This document shows, in pieces, positions 1 through 5,265 of a DNA stretch of 5,409 nucleotides (positions within the stretch are counted from its first letter, which is position 1; each line of letters begins with the position of its first letter). The notes beneath the pieces were generated by a model that had not been told where the DNA came from, ran no database searches, and worked only from the letters and a program-made list of their open reading frames with translations. The stretch spans positions 1-5,409 of the forward strand of contig JAJZBP010000150.1 of the NCBI GenBank assembly GCA_021798855.1. Reading direction: 5' to 3'. The translations under genes were made by a program, and so were the position numbers. Source of the DNA: Bacillota bacterium. GTDB lineage: Bacteria; Bacillota; Sulfobacillia; JAJZIM01; JAJZBP01.

Positions 1-495
1 GTAACTTTCGCCGGCAATCCCGTGACTTTGGTCGGCACGGAACTGAAACCAGGGGACACGGCCCCCGGGTTCACCACCCTGAACGTCGACCTGGCTGCGG
101 TGACCTTGGACGATTCCAAGGGCACCGTGCGCCTGATCAGCGTCGTCCCCTCCCTGGATACCCCCATCTGCGATCTCCAAACCCGCCGCTTCAACGAGGA
201 AGCGGCCACCCTCGCCGGGGTCAGCTTCCTCACCGTCAGCAACGACTTACCCTTCGCCCAAAAACGCTGGGCCGCCGCCGCCGGAGCGGACCCGATGCAG
301 CTTCTCTCCGACCACCGCGACCTGTCCTTCGGCCGGGCCTACGGTGTCCTGATCAAGGAGCTTCGCCTCCTGACCCGTGCCCTCTTCGTGGTGGACCGGG
401 AGACAATCGTCCGCCACGTCGAATACGTGCCGGAAATCAAAACCCACCCGGATTACGAAGCCGCCCTGACCGCCGCCAAAAAGGCCGCCGGCTGA
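1..495 (+). CDS. tpx: Thiol peroxidase Tpx (atypical peroxiredoxin), 5'-truncated by window edge
   Basis: The reading frame is already open at base 1 and gives 164 residues. Visible residues 2-12 (TFAGNPVTLVG) match the normal Tpx N-terminus, so only a few residues and the true start lie outside; the GTG at 22 is not the likely start. Tpx is a cytosolic peroxiredoxin that reduces hydrogen peroxide and organic peroxides with electrons from thioredoxin. The active-site motif PSLDTPIC is at 50-57 with the peroxidatic Cys57, followed by TRRFNEEA. DLPFAQKRW (82-90), SDHRD (103-107) and the IKELRLLTR segment with the conserved Arg126 are all Tpx signatures, closest from memory to the Bacillus-type enzyme. 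Oddity: the resolving cysteine expected right after Trp90 is Ala91 (codon 271-273, GCC), and Cys57 is the only cysteine visible. The gene ends with TGA and is followed by the 575-615 hairpin. Family assignment is firm; the catalytic consequence is inferred. Confidence 0.95.
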   Translation, partial: VTFAGNPVTLVGTELKPGDTAPGFTTLNVDLAAVTLDDSKGTVRLISVVPSLDTPICDLQTRRFNEEAATLAGVSFLTVSNDLPFAQKRWAAAAGADPMQLLSDHRDLSFGRAYGVLIKELRLLTRALFVVDRETIVRHVEYVPEIKTHPDYEAALTAAKKAAG

Positions 496-574
496 ACCGG
501 GCGAGGGGGATCGAGGGGTGCCCGGGAAGGCCGACGCCGGGGCGTCCCTCCAAGCCCTCTCCCCCTTGGCGCCA

Positions 575-615
575 AAAAGGAAGGTGGGGCTCCCCCGGAG
601 CCCCACCTTCCTTTT
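575..615. terminator. Bidirectional intrinsic terminator between convergent genes
   Basis: A perfect 19-bp inverted repeat (575-593 with 597-615) with a 3-nt CCC loop. The outer pairs are A-run against T-run, so RNA from either strand ends in a U-rich stretch (UUUU for the + strand, UUUUU for the - strand). It lies 80 nt after the tpx stop and about 50 nt after the stop of the convergent 94-residue gene, so it can end both transcripts. The U-tracts are partly inside the stem, which is common for such shared terminators. Confidence 0.9.
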
Positions 616-667
616 GCCGTAACTTATTCCAAATATGCGCTTGCTGATCACGCAGGGACTCTCTACC

Positions 668-952
668 CTACTTCCGACCGGCCCGCAGTTCGGACTCGCT
701 GAAACCCAAGCGCAAACCCACCGCCTTGATGGCGATCAGGCCATACGCCTTGACCCTCACCGTGTCATCCGGCTTATCCAGCCACTCCCGGCGTGCCGCC
801 CGCAATGCTTCCAACACCTGCAGCCTCGACATGATTTCCTCCGGCCCCGGCTCCGACTTAAAGCTGTTCCGATTCTGCGGGTCAGACGGGCCGGAACCGC
901 CCTCGCCGAGGATCCACGTCTCACCCCGCTCAGGAACCACACCGATCGTCAT
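668..952 (-). CDS. Hypothetical 94-residue protein
   Basis: I do not recognise this family. The call as a real gene rests on expression signals: the ATG at 952-950 is preceded on the - strand by GAGGAG with an 8-nt gap, a sigma-A-like promoter lies at 1133-1162, and the terminator at 575-615 follows the TAG stop. Residues 1-40 are Gly/Pro/Ser/Glu-rich and probably flexible. Residues 41-94 look helical and mixed-charge: MSRLQVLEALRAARREW, then a KPDDTVRVKAYGLIAIKAVGL stretch, ending GFSESELRAGRK. Met41 could be an internal start, but no SD as good as the upstream one was noted there. There is no signal peptide, no convincing membrane helix and no cysteine. It is convergent with tpx and separated from cobT-bluB by terminators, so it seems to be a single-gene unit. 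It might be a small regulatory or adaptor protein, but nothing in the sequence decides this. Confidence 0.7.
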   Translation of the reverse strand: MTIGVVPERGETWILGEGGSGPSDPQNRNSFKSEPGPEEIMSRLQVLEALRAARREWLDKPDDTVRVKAYGLIAIKAVGLRLGFSESELRAGRK

Positions 953-1126
953 CCGTTCAACTCCTCACTTCGCCGGCAAACATCGGTGGCCGGATGGGAA
1001 TCTCCATCCGCCGGCAATCTGCCGGGTGACTTTCCGTCCGCCGCGGTCGGGGCCACGTTCCCGCCGAAAGCGGGGCGGCGTCCAGGCTCGGCGCAATCGG
1101 CAACCAAAAACCCCGCGCCTCGCTTC
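953..1126 (-). other. Long structured 5' leader of the 94-residue gene
   Basis: If the promoter at 1133-1162 is used, this segment is transcribed but not translated. It is GC-rich and holds two abutting hairpins: a 7-bp stem (991-997 with 1004-1010, 6-nt loop) and a 5-bp stem (1011-1015 with 1021-1025, 5-nt loop). A CCCGC/GCGGG hairpin lies further upstream in the RNA. The two adjacent loops share AGAUU in the RNA sense. It ends in the SD GAGGAG. I cannot match it to a riboswitch class known to me. A 64-codon TTG frame crossing it starts inside the -10 region and is not credible as a gene. Confidence 0.4.
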
Positions 1127-1132
1127 GCCCCA

Positions 1133-1162
1133 ATTTTACACAAATGATAAGCAAAAGTTCAA
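1133..1162 (-). promoter_or_regulatory. Sigma-A-like promoter for the 94-residue gene
   Basis: On the - strand, TTGAAC (1162-1157) is followed by an 18-nt spacer and TAAAAT (1138-1133). These match the -35 and -10 consensus at 4/6 and 5/6, and they sit in a locally AT-rich patch within GC-rich DNA. The start point would be near 1126, giving a leader of about 174 nt before the ATG at 952. This is a prediction from consensus only. Confidence 0.6.
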
Positions 1163-1262
1163 ATACTCTTTTCCCTCTCAGATTCCAACAAACCGGCAAA
1201 ATGGCCACCGCAAACCGATGATCCCCCTGGTTCAGGCTTTTTCTTCGCTTCTTGGCCCTTTC

Positions 1263-1286
1263 AAAAGAGAAAAGGCGTATTTCGCC
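1263..1286 (-). terminator. Weak secondary terminator-like hairpin
   Basis: In the - strand RNA a GGCG/CGCC stem (1286-1283 with 1277-1274) with an AAATA loop is followed by UUUUCUCUUUU. The U-rich tail is good but the stem is only 4 bp. It could act as a backup to the stronger terminator 16 nt upstream in the transcript. The rest of 1143-1262 holds nothing I can assign apart from the -35 region of the neighbouring gene's promoter. Confidence 0.3.
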
Positions 1287-1301
1287 CCACCGATGCATCC
1301 A

Positions 1302-1332
1302 AAGGGGGAAGCCGGTTTGCGGCCTCCCCCTT
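1302..1332 (-). terminator. Intrinsic terminator of cobT-bluB
   Basis: A hairpin 40 nt past the fusion gene's stop. Five G:C pairs (1304-1308 with 1326-1330) and an A:U pair (1309/1325) are followed by one mismatch and four further pairs (1311-1314 with 1320-1323) around a 5-nt loop. AAG/CUU-type pairs close the base. In the - strand RNA the stem runs into UUU and then GG, so the U-tract is short, but the stem is strong. Confidence 0.7.
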
Positions 1333-1371
1333 CGTGTCCCCTTTCTCCCCGCACCGTCCGCCGCCCAGTTT

Positions 1372-3222
1372 TTAGACCGGATCGTCCGCCGGCGCCAATT
1401 CGGCCTTGCATCCCCAGTTTTCCGCGTAGACCAGATCCGCCAAGGGCATCCGCCGCCGCCAGCCCACCTGCTCCAGCAACGGCCCCTCCGGAAAGTGGTC
1501 CGTGTAGCCCACCGAAATGAGCCCGATGGGGTCGACGTGGGGCGGAATCCCCAGGATCTCCTGCAGGTCGCCCTTCTGATAAATGCTCACCCAACCTGCC
1601 GCCAGTCCCTCGGCCCTGGCCGCCAACCAAAGGTTCTGGACCGCGCAGGACACCGAATAGACGTCCGTGGCCCGGTCCGCCGACCGCCCCAGGACATGCG
1701 GCCCGCCCCGCGTCGGGTCGCAGGTCACGCAAATGGTCAGCGGCGCCTCCAGCAGTCCCTCCACCTTCAGCCGCGCGAACAGGTCTCCCCGCTCCCCGGG
1801 GAAGTGCGCCGCCGCCGCCCGCCGCTCCCGGTCCACCATCTCCCGCAGCCTGTCCTTGGTCCGGGGCGAACGCACCAAGATGAAATTCCACGGCTGCATG
1901 AACCCGACCGAAGGCGCGTGATGCGCCGCCTGCAAAAGCCGCTCCACCACCCCCGGCGGCAGGGGGTCGGGCCGAAAACTGCGGATGTCCCGCCGCCGGT
2001 AAATCGCCTTGTAAACACCCCGCACCTCTTGGGGCGTGAAGTCGTTGGGGGGGGCTGTCGCCCCTCGTCCGGGGAGCCGCGGCTCCACGTCCGCCAACGC
2101 GGCCGCCACCCCGGACCCGCCGGCGATCACCGGCGCCTCGGCATCCGCAGCACCCGGCACACTGCCGTCCAATGACCCCGCCACCCCGGCCTCGGCGAAG
2201 GTGGCCATCTCCGACAACATCCGGCAGGACGCCTCCAGCAGGTTGAGGGCCAGGGCGCCCCCCGTCCCCTCCCCCAAGCGGAACCCCAGGTTCAGCAGCG
2301 GATCCAAGCCGATCAGTTCCAACAGCTTGCGGTGGGCGCCCTCCGCCGACAGGTGGGCGGCGATCAGGAAGGGGCGCACCCGCGGCTCGATGCGTCCGGC
2401 AACCAAAGCCGCCGCTCCGGCGATGAAGCCGTCCACCACCACCGGGCAGCGGGCCGCCGCCGCCCCCAGGGCCACGCCGGCCAACCCGGCGATCTCCAGG
2501 CCTCCCACCTTGGCCAGCACGTCCAACGGGTCCGACGGATCGGGCCGGTTGACCTCCAGAGCCCGCCCGATGATTTCCGCCTTGCGGCGCAAACCTTCAT
2601 CGTCCAGGCCGGTGCCCCGCCCCGTGACCTCCTCCGGGGACAACCCGCCGAAGACGGCCAAAAGACAACTGGAGGCCGCCGTGTTGCCGATGCCCATGTC
2701 CCCCATGACGATGCACCGGGTGCCCGCCTTCACCTCTTCCTCCGCGACCCGGATGCCGGCCGCCACCGAAGCGGCGGCCTCCTCCCGGCTCATCGCCGGG
2801 CCGCGGGCGAAGCTGTCCGTGCCCCGGCGCACCTTGCGCACCTCCAGGCCCGGCGCGTTCAAGTCGGAAGCCACGCCCATGTCGATCACCCGGACCTTGG
2901 CCCCGGCCAACCGGCCAAAAACGTTGATCGCCGCCCCGCCCCGCAGGAAGTTGAGGACCATCTGGGGCGTGACCTCGGAGGGGAAGGCCGACACCCCGTC
3001 GGCGGCGGCCCCGTGATCCCCCGCCATGACCACCACGGTGGCCGGAGACACCCTGGGCCGGACATCCCCGGTGATCCCGGCCAGTTGCACCACCAACTCC
3101 TCCAAACGACCCAAACTTCCCGGCGGCTTGGTCAGGGTGTCCAACCGGGTTCTGACCTCATCCATGGCCTTTTCGTCCAAGGTTCCCACCGCCGCCGCCG
3201 CCGTTTCGACTTCTTTCTCCAT
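1372..3222 (-). CDS. cobT: CobT-BluB fusion: NaMN:DMB phosphoribosyltransferase + 5,6-dimethylbenzimidazole synthase
   Basis: A cytosolic 616-residue bifunctional enzyme for the lower ligand of cobalamin. Residues about 20-347 are CobT: TKPPGSLGRLE (31-41), AGDHG (67-71), MGDMGIGNTAAS (173-184), GRGTGLDDEG (201-210), KVGGLEIAG (238-246), DGFI (264-267), HLSAEGAH (290-297) and LGEGTGGA (316-323). Glu318 lies where the Salmonella CobT catalytic base (Glu317) does. Residues 348-393 are an Ala/Gly/Pro-rich linker. Residues 394-604 are BluB, a flavin-destroying nitroreductase relative: RRDIRSF (410-416), HHAPSVGFMQPWNFI (434-448), EAPLTICVTCDPTRGG and GWVSIYQ (543-549). Asp412 and Ser546 correspond to the Asp32 and Ser167 needed by Sinorhizobium BluB. 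Together the halves would convert reduced FMN, oxygen and NaMN into alpha-ribazole phosphate. The start is set by AAGGAGG (3236-3230), 7 nt before the ATG. A cobalamin riboswitch precedes it. The frame is unbroken across both domains, so I see one protein. The symbol covers the CobT half; the other half is bluB. Confidence 0.95.
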   Translation of the reverse strand: MEKEVETAAAAVGTLDEKAMDEVRTRLDTLTKPPGSLGRLEELVVQLAGITGDVRPRVSPATVVVMAGDHGAAADGVSAFPSEVTPQMVLNFLRGGAAINVFGRLAGAKVRVIDMGVASDLNAPGLEVRKVRRGTDSFARGPAMSREEAAASVAAGIRVAEEEVKAGTRCIVMGDMGIGNTAASSCLLAVFGGLSPEEVTGRGTGLDDEGLRRKAEIIGRALEVNRPDPSDPLDVLAKVGGLEIAGLAGVALGAAAARCPVVVDGFIAGAAALVAGRIEPRVRPFLIAAHLSAEGAHRKLLELIGLDPLLNLGFRLGEGTGGALALNLLEASCRMLSEMATFAEAGVAGSLDGSVPGAADAEAPVIAGGSGVAAALADVEPRLPGRGATAPPNDFTPQEVRGVYKAIYRRRDIRSFRPDPLPPGVVERLLQAAHHAPSVGFMQPWNFILVRSPRTKDRLREMVDRERRAAAAHFPGERGDLFARLKVEGLLEAPLTICVTCDPTRGGPHVLGRSADRATDVYSVSCAVQNLWLAARAEGLAAGWVSIYQKGDLQEILGIPPHVDPIGLISVGYTDHFPEGPLLEQVGWRRRMPLADLVYAENWGCKAELAPADDPV

Positions 3223-3229
3223 TCCTCCG

Positions 3230-3236
3230 CCTCCTT
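3230..3236 (-). promoter_or_regulatory. Shine-Dalgarno of cobT-bluB
   Basis: AAGGAGG lies 7 nt upstream of the ATG at 3222, with a second GGAGG-like run closer to the start. The SD begins within a few nt of the AU-rich tail of the riboswitch terminator, so ribosome access depends on read-through. Confidence 0.85.
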
Positions 3237-3240
3237 AATA

Positions 3241-3284
3241 AAATAAAAAAACCCGAGCCTGTGCTCAGGGTTTTGGCCAAACCC
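3241..3284 (-). terminator. Riboswitch expression platform: terminator and competing antiterminator
   Basis: In the - strand RNA the terminator is AAAACCC-U-GAGC (3274-3263), loop ACAG (3262-3259), GCUC-GGG (3258-3252), then seven U (3251-3245), A and UUUU-rich sequence. The bulged or wobbled U is the only irregularity. Just upstream, GGGUUU (3284-3279) can instead pair with AAACCC (3273-3268) around a GGCCA loop. That takes up the 5' arm of the terminator, so only one of the two hairpins can form. The usual logic of this class is that cobalamin binding favours the terminator; this direction is inferred. Confidence 0.85.
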
Positions 3285-3291
3285 ATGACTT

Positions 3292-3556
3292 CCCCGGGCA
3301 GGTCTCCTGGCTGACGGATCGTTGCGTTTGAGACCGCAGAAAAAGGCTCGCATCCAGCGGCGCTGCCCACTGTTGGTTGAGAACGGCCATCTGAACCTTT
3401 TTGAGCGGTCTCAGATGCATACGAACTTTTTTCAGTTGCGGTCTTCCGGACCTTCCCAGGGCATCCCCAGTGGTCCGGAACGCTCCCCGTCTACAGTGGT
3501 GGGCCCGCGCCTTTTATGGCTTCCCTATTCTCCCGGCGCAAGCCGGGCACCCGAGG
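3292..3556 (-). promoter_or_regulatory. Cobalamin (B12) riboswitch aptamer
   Basis: Conserved landmarks of the AdoCbl-type aptamer appear in order on the - strand: a 7-bp P1 (CCUCGGG 3556-3550 with CCCGGGG 3298-3292), GGUGCC, AGAAUAGGGAAGCC (3531-3518), GCGGGCCCACCACUGU (3508-3493), ACGGGGAGC (3490-3482), CCACUGG...CUGGGAAGG (3472-3451) and the B12 box CAGCCAGGAGACCUGCC (3313-3297). Between the CUGGGAAGG region and the B12 box lies an unusually long peripheral arm, closed by AGACCGCA (3444-3437) with UGCGGUCU (3338-3331). It ends about 70 nt before the cobT-bluB ATG and is followed by a terminator. I found no convincing promoter between it and the upstream yaaL-like gene, so it may be reached by transcription through that gene. 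Confidence 0.95.
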
Positions 3557-3600
3557 TTGGTTTATCTTTCTACGTTCGCCGCTCTTTCTCCTGCCGTTGG

Positions 3601-3888
3601 CTACATCTCCAATCCGGAGACGCCGGGGCGGCGTTTTTCACCCAAAAGATAGGCATACTTGCGCTCGCAGGCCTGCAGGAGAAAGACCGCGTGGTCCACC
3701 AGTTCCGGATCGGTCACCGCCTGAAAGTAAGTCTCCGCCGCCTGCCATTCCCGGTGCGCGTGCTCAAGTTCCACGGACCAGGGCCGGTCGGTCACCCCTT
3801 TTTCCGTCCCGCCCGCGGTGGTCAATTCCCGCCAGAAAGCGCCCACCCTCCGCCCCACCAACTGCCAATCTCCCGGTTTGCGTCGCAT
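3601..3888 (-). CDS. yaaL: DUF2508 / YaaL-like small protein
   Basis: A 95-residue soluble protein. Its C-terminal half (about 38-85) reads SVELEHAHREWQAAETYF, then TDPELVDHAVFLLQACERKY and AYLLGEKRR. This is the two-helix pattern I associate with the YaaL/DUF2508 proteins of Bacillota: an EW motif, a 'DPELVDHA' turn, then an 'ERKYxYLL' helix. The function of that family is unknown to me. Residues 1-37 are poorly conserved and basic at the start. The ATG at 3888 is the first start after an in-frame stop (TGA) seven codons upstream. The SD-like AGGGAG is 12 nt away, longer than ideal. In many Bacillota yaaL lies beside recR; here no recR is visible. It is upstream of, and in the same direction as, the B12 riboswitch and cobT-bluB, with no strong terminator between them, so read-through is possible. 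The symbol is by resemblance only. Confidence 0.65.
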   Translation of the reverse strand: MRRKPGDWQLVGRRVGAFWRELTTAGGTEKGVTDRPWSVELEHAHREWQAAETYFQAVTDPELVDHAVFLLQACERKYAYLLGEKRRPGVSGLEM

Positions 3889-3996
3889 GGCCGACGTTCG
3901 CTCCCTTCAGTCTCGTCCACCCATATTTTCCCCCCCTTGGGTGCCCCTTTATGCATCAAGGCTGTCGTTTTCTTGTCGCCTGTGGTAAATTCAGGC

Positions 3997-4003
3997 GAGG
4001 AGG
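3997..4003 (+). promoter_or_regulatory. Shine-Dalgarno of the phosphoesterase gene
   Basis: GAGGAGG with a 7-nt gap to the ATG at 4011. It fixes this start over any internal one. No promoter could be placed with confidence in the 122-nt divergent gap (3889-4010); the best -10-like element, TAAATT at 3986-3991, would put the transcript start on top of the SD. Confidence 0.85.
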
Positions 4004-4010
4004 TTGAAGC

Positions 4011-4760
4011 ATGGCAAGCAACAACGGATCTGCCCTGGCCGTCGTCTCCGACATCCACGGCAACCTGCCCGCCCTGGAAGCGGCCTTGGCCGACATCCGC
4101 TCCCTGGGCATCACCAGGATCGCCTGCACCGGCGATCTGGTCAACTACGGCCCCTTCCCCAACCAGGTGATCCGGCTGGTGCGGGAGGAGGGCATCCCCA
4201 CCGTCCAGGGCAACCATGACCGGTTGGTGGGCTCGGAAATGGACACCGCCGCCTACCGGGTTAAGGCGGGAAGAGACCGGGAAGCGGAGTTGGCCTGTTT
4301 TTCCTGGACCAAAAAGGAGGTCGAGCTGAGCCTGAAGCTCCACCTGGCGGGCCTGCCCGCCACCCAAACTCTGAAATTGGGCCGTGAACCCATTCTCCTT
4401 TGCCACGGCAGTCCCCGTTCGTCTTCCGAATACCTGCGGGCCGACCTGCCCACGGCGCAGTTGGAAGAAGCCCTGGCGGGAATCAGGGAGAAGGTGGTGG
4501 TCTGCGGCCATACCCACCAACCGATCATCCTTCGCCTGCCGTCGGAAACGTTCCTTTTCAACGCCGGGAGTGTCGGACGGCCCAAGGGTGGCGACCCGCG
4601 TGCGTCCTACCTGATATTGCGTCCGGGACAGCCGCCGCGGGCCGAGATCCGCCGGGTGAACTACGACGTGGAACAGACGCTGGCCGCGGTGGAGAAGGCC
4701 GGGTTGCCGGCCAAACTGGTCGCGGCCCTGCGGGAAGGGAGGGAGATGACGGCGGACTGA
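4011..4760 (+). CDS. YfcE/MJ0936-type metallophosphoesterase
   Basis: A 249-residue calcineurin-like phosphoesterase, probably cytosolic, with no signal peptide. All the metal-binding blocks are present in order: SDIHGN (13-18; Asp14, His16), GDLVNYGP (41-48; Asp42), GNHD (67-70; Asn68, His69), CHGSP (131-135; His132), GHTH (166-169; His167, His169), followed by NAGSVGRP (184-191). This is the layout of the small 'phosphodiesterase YfcE-like' group (calcineurin-like domain 2), which binds two divalent metals, often Mn or Ni/Fe. The substrates of family members differ (phosphodiesters, nucleotides), so none is assigned. The GDLVNYGPFP form of the second block, followed by an insert around 74-115, is seen in the longer MJ0936-like members. 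The start is supported by GAGGAGG. It is divergent from yaaL and likely transcribed alone; a GC-rich hairpin follows the stop. Confidence 0.93.
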   Translation: MASNNGSALAVVSDIHGNLPALEAALADIRSLGITRIACTGDLVNYGPFPNQVIRLVREEGIPTVQGNHDRLVGSEMDTAAYRVKAGRDREAELACFSWTKKEVELSLKLHLAGLPATQTLKLGREPILLCHGSPRSSSEYLRADLPTAQLEEALAGIREKVVVCGHTHQPIILRLPSETFLFNAGSVGRPKGGDPRASYLILRPGQPPRAEIRRVNYDVEQTLAAVEKAGLPAKLVAALREGREMTAD

Positions 4761-4765
4761 CACCG

Positions 4766-4786
4766 GCGGGACACGGCAGTGCCCGC
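4766..4786 (+). terminator. GC-rich hairpin after the phosphoesterase gene
   Basis: GCGGG-A-CAC pairs with GTG-CCCGC around a GGCA loop: 8 bp with one bulged A, starting 6 nt past the TGA. A wider repeat (ACACCGG 4760-4766 with CCGGTGT 4807-4813) could form instead, or together in part. There is no U-tract, so it is a weak candidate for an intrinsic terminator; it may be a 3' stabilising structure. Confidence 0.3.
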
Positions 4787-4899
4787 GACCGGCAACCACG
4801 GGTATCCCGGTGTGTTTGAACGCTCCCGGAAGGAATCCGCGAAGATTTGGTTAATTGAATTGATTGGGTCTTTACTCTGCCCGCCGGGAGGCGGCGACG

Positions 4900-5265
4900 A
4901 CGGCTAGATACGACCACTTCCAACCGGAAGAAGCCCTACGGCGGCACCAGGTGATCGCCGAGAAGCTTCGGATCGCCCCGAAAAAGGTGCGAGCCAGGGC
5001 TCTGCGCAATCTGAAACGCATGCGCAAGCACTGCACCAGTGAAAACAGCCGCTTTTTGGACCGGTGGCTCCTGTTGTTGCACTGCTCACCCAACCATTTG
5101 ATTGAAGTGATGACCTCGGTTACCCAGGAAGGCCACGACCTCCGGCGCTACAGTCCGTTTGACGGAGTTTTGACCAAAGCGGAACTGCTGGCCGTCAGCG
5201 CCGCCGCTCAGACCCGATGGACCGTCTCGCCGCCGGATGAACCCGCTGAACCGAATGACGCGTGA
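4900..5265 (+). CDS. Hypothetical helical basic protein, probable ACG start
   Basis: I do not recognise this protein. From the proposed start it has 121 residues. The frame is open only from 4864, just after a TGA (4861-4863). The only upstream start is TTG 4864, which has no SD. By contrast GGGAGG (4886-4891) lies 8 nt before ACG (4900-4902), which opens a sensible N-terminus, ARYDHFQPEEALRRHQ. The next in-frame GTG (4951) has no SD. So either ACG is the start, or an ancestral ATG has mutated and the gene is damaged. Residues 14-50 are rich in Arg/Lys (KKVRARALRNLKRMRKH), which could suit nucleic-acid binding. Then come FLDRWLLLL, a segment with SPNHLIEVMTS, TQEGHDLRRYSPFDGVLTKAEL and a Pro/Glu-rich tail. 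The mostly helical pattern and clean frame argue for a real coding history. Nothing in the neighbourhood suggests a role. Confidence 0.55.
   Translation, partial: TARYDHFQPEEALRRHQVIAEKLRIAPKKVRARALRNLKRMRKHCTSENSRFLDRWLLLLHCSPNHLIEVMTSVTQEGHDLRRYSPFDGVLTKAELLAVSAAAQTRWTVSPPDEPAEPNDA

Noticed and set aside
949..1143. 64-residue - strand frame from TTG 1143 upstream of the 94-residue gene
   Set aside because: Its start lies inside the predicted promoter between -35 and -10, there is no SD, and the composition is not protein-like.
635..1520. + strand frames at 635-1147 and 726-1520
   Set aside because: Low-complexity, Arg/Pro/Ser-rich translations that overlap the better-supported - strand gene and cross the terminators of cobT-bluB.
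1252..3246. Several long + strand open frames (1252-2175, 2036-3016, 2332-3246) opposite cobT-bluB
   Set aside because: They are antisense to a well-supported gene, are full of Arg/Pro/Ala/His runs typical of GC-rich shadow frames, and show no domain motif or SD.
3620..3638. Terminator-like hairpin on the + strand (ACGCCG/CGGCGT stem plus TTTTT)
   Set aside because: It lies inside the 3' end of the yaaL-like gene in the antisense direction, with no + strand gene upstream to terminate; probably coding-sequence chance.
3918..3943. Inverted repeat CACCCA/TGGGTG with a 14-nt spacer in the divergent gap
   Set aside because: Could be an operator, but 6-bp arms with a C-rich spacer are weak, and no promoter could be placed to give it context.
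3963..3991. Promoter-like TAAATT with a poor -35 upstream of the phosphoesterase gene
   Set aside because: Transcription would start at the Shine-Dalgarno itself, and the -35 match is at most 3/6.
3322..4799. Long frames 3322-4170 (+) and 3822-4799 (-)
   Set aside because: The first crosses the riboswitch and is antisense to yaaL; the second is antisense to the metallophosphoesterase. Neither shows family motifs.
4852..4876. AT-rich stretch with TTG-like -35 elements before the ACG-start gene
   Set aside because: TTGGTT with an 18-nt spacer to TTTACT is a poor consensus match; not enough to call a promoter.
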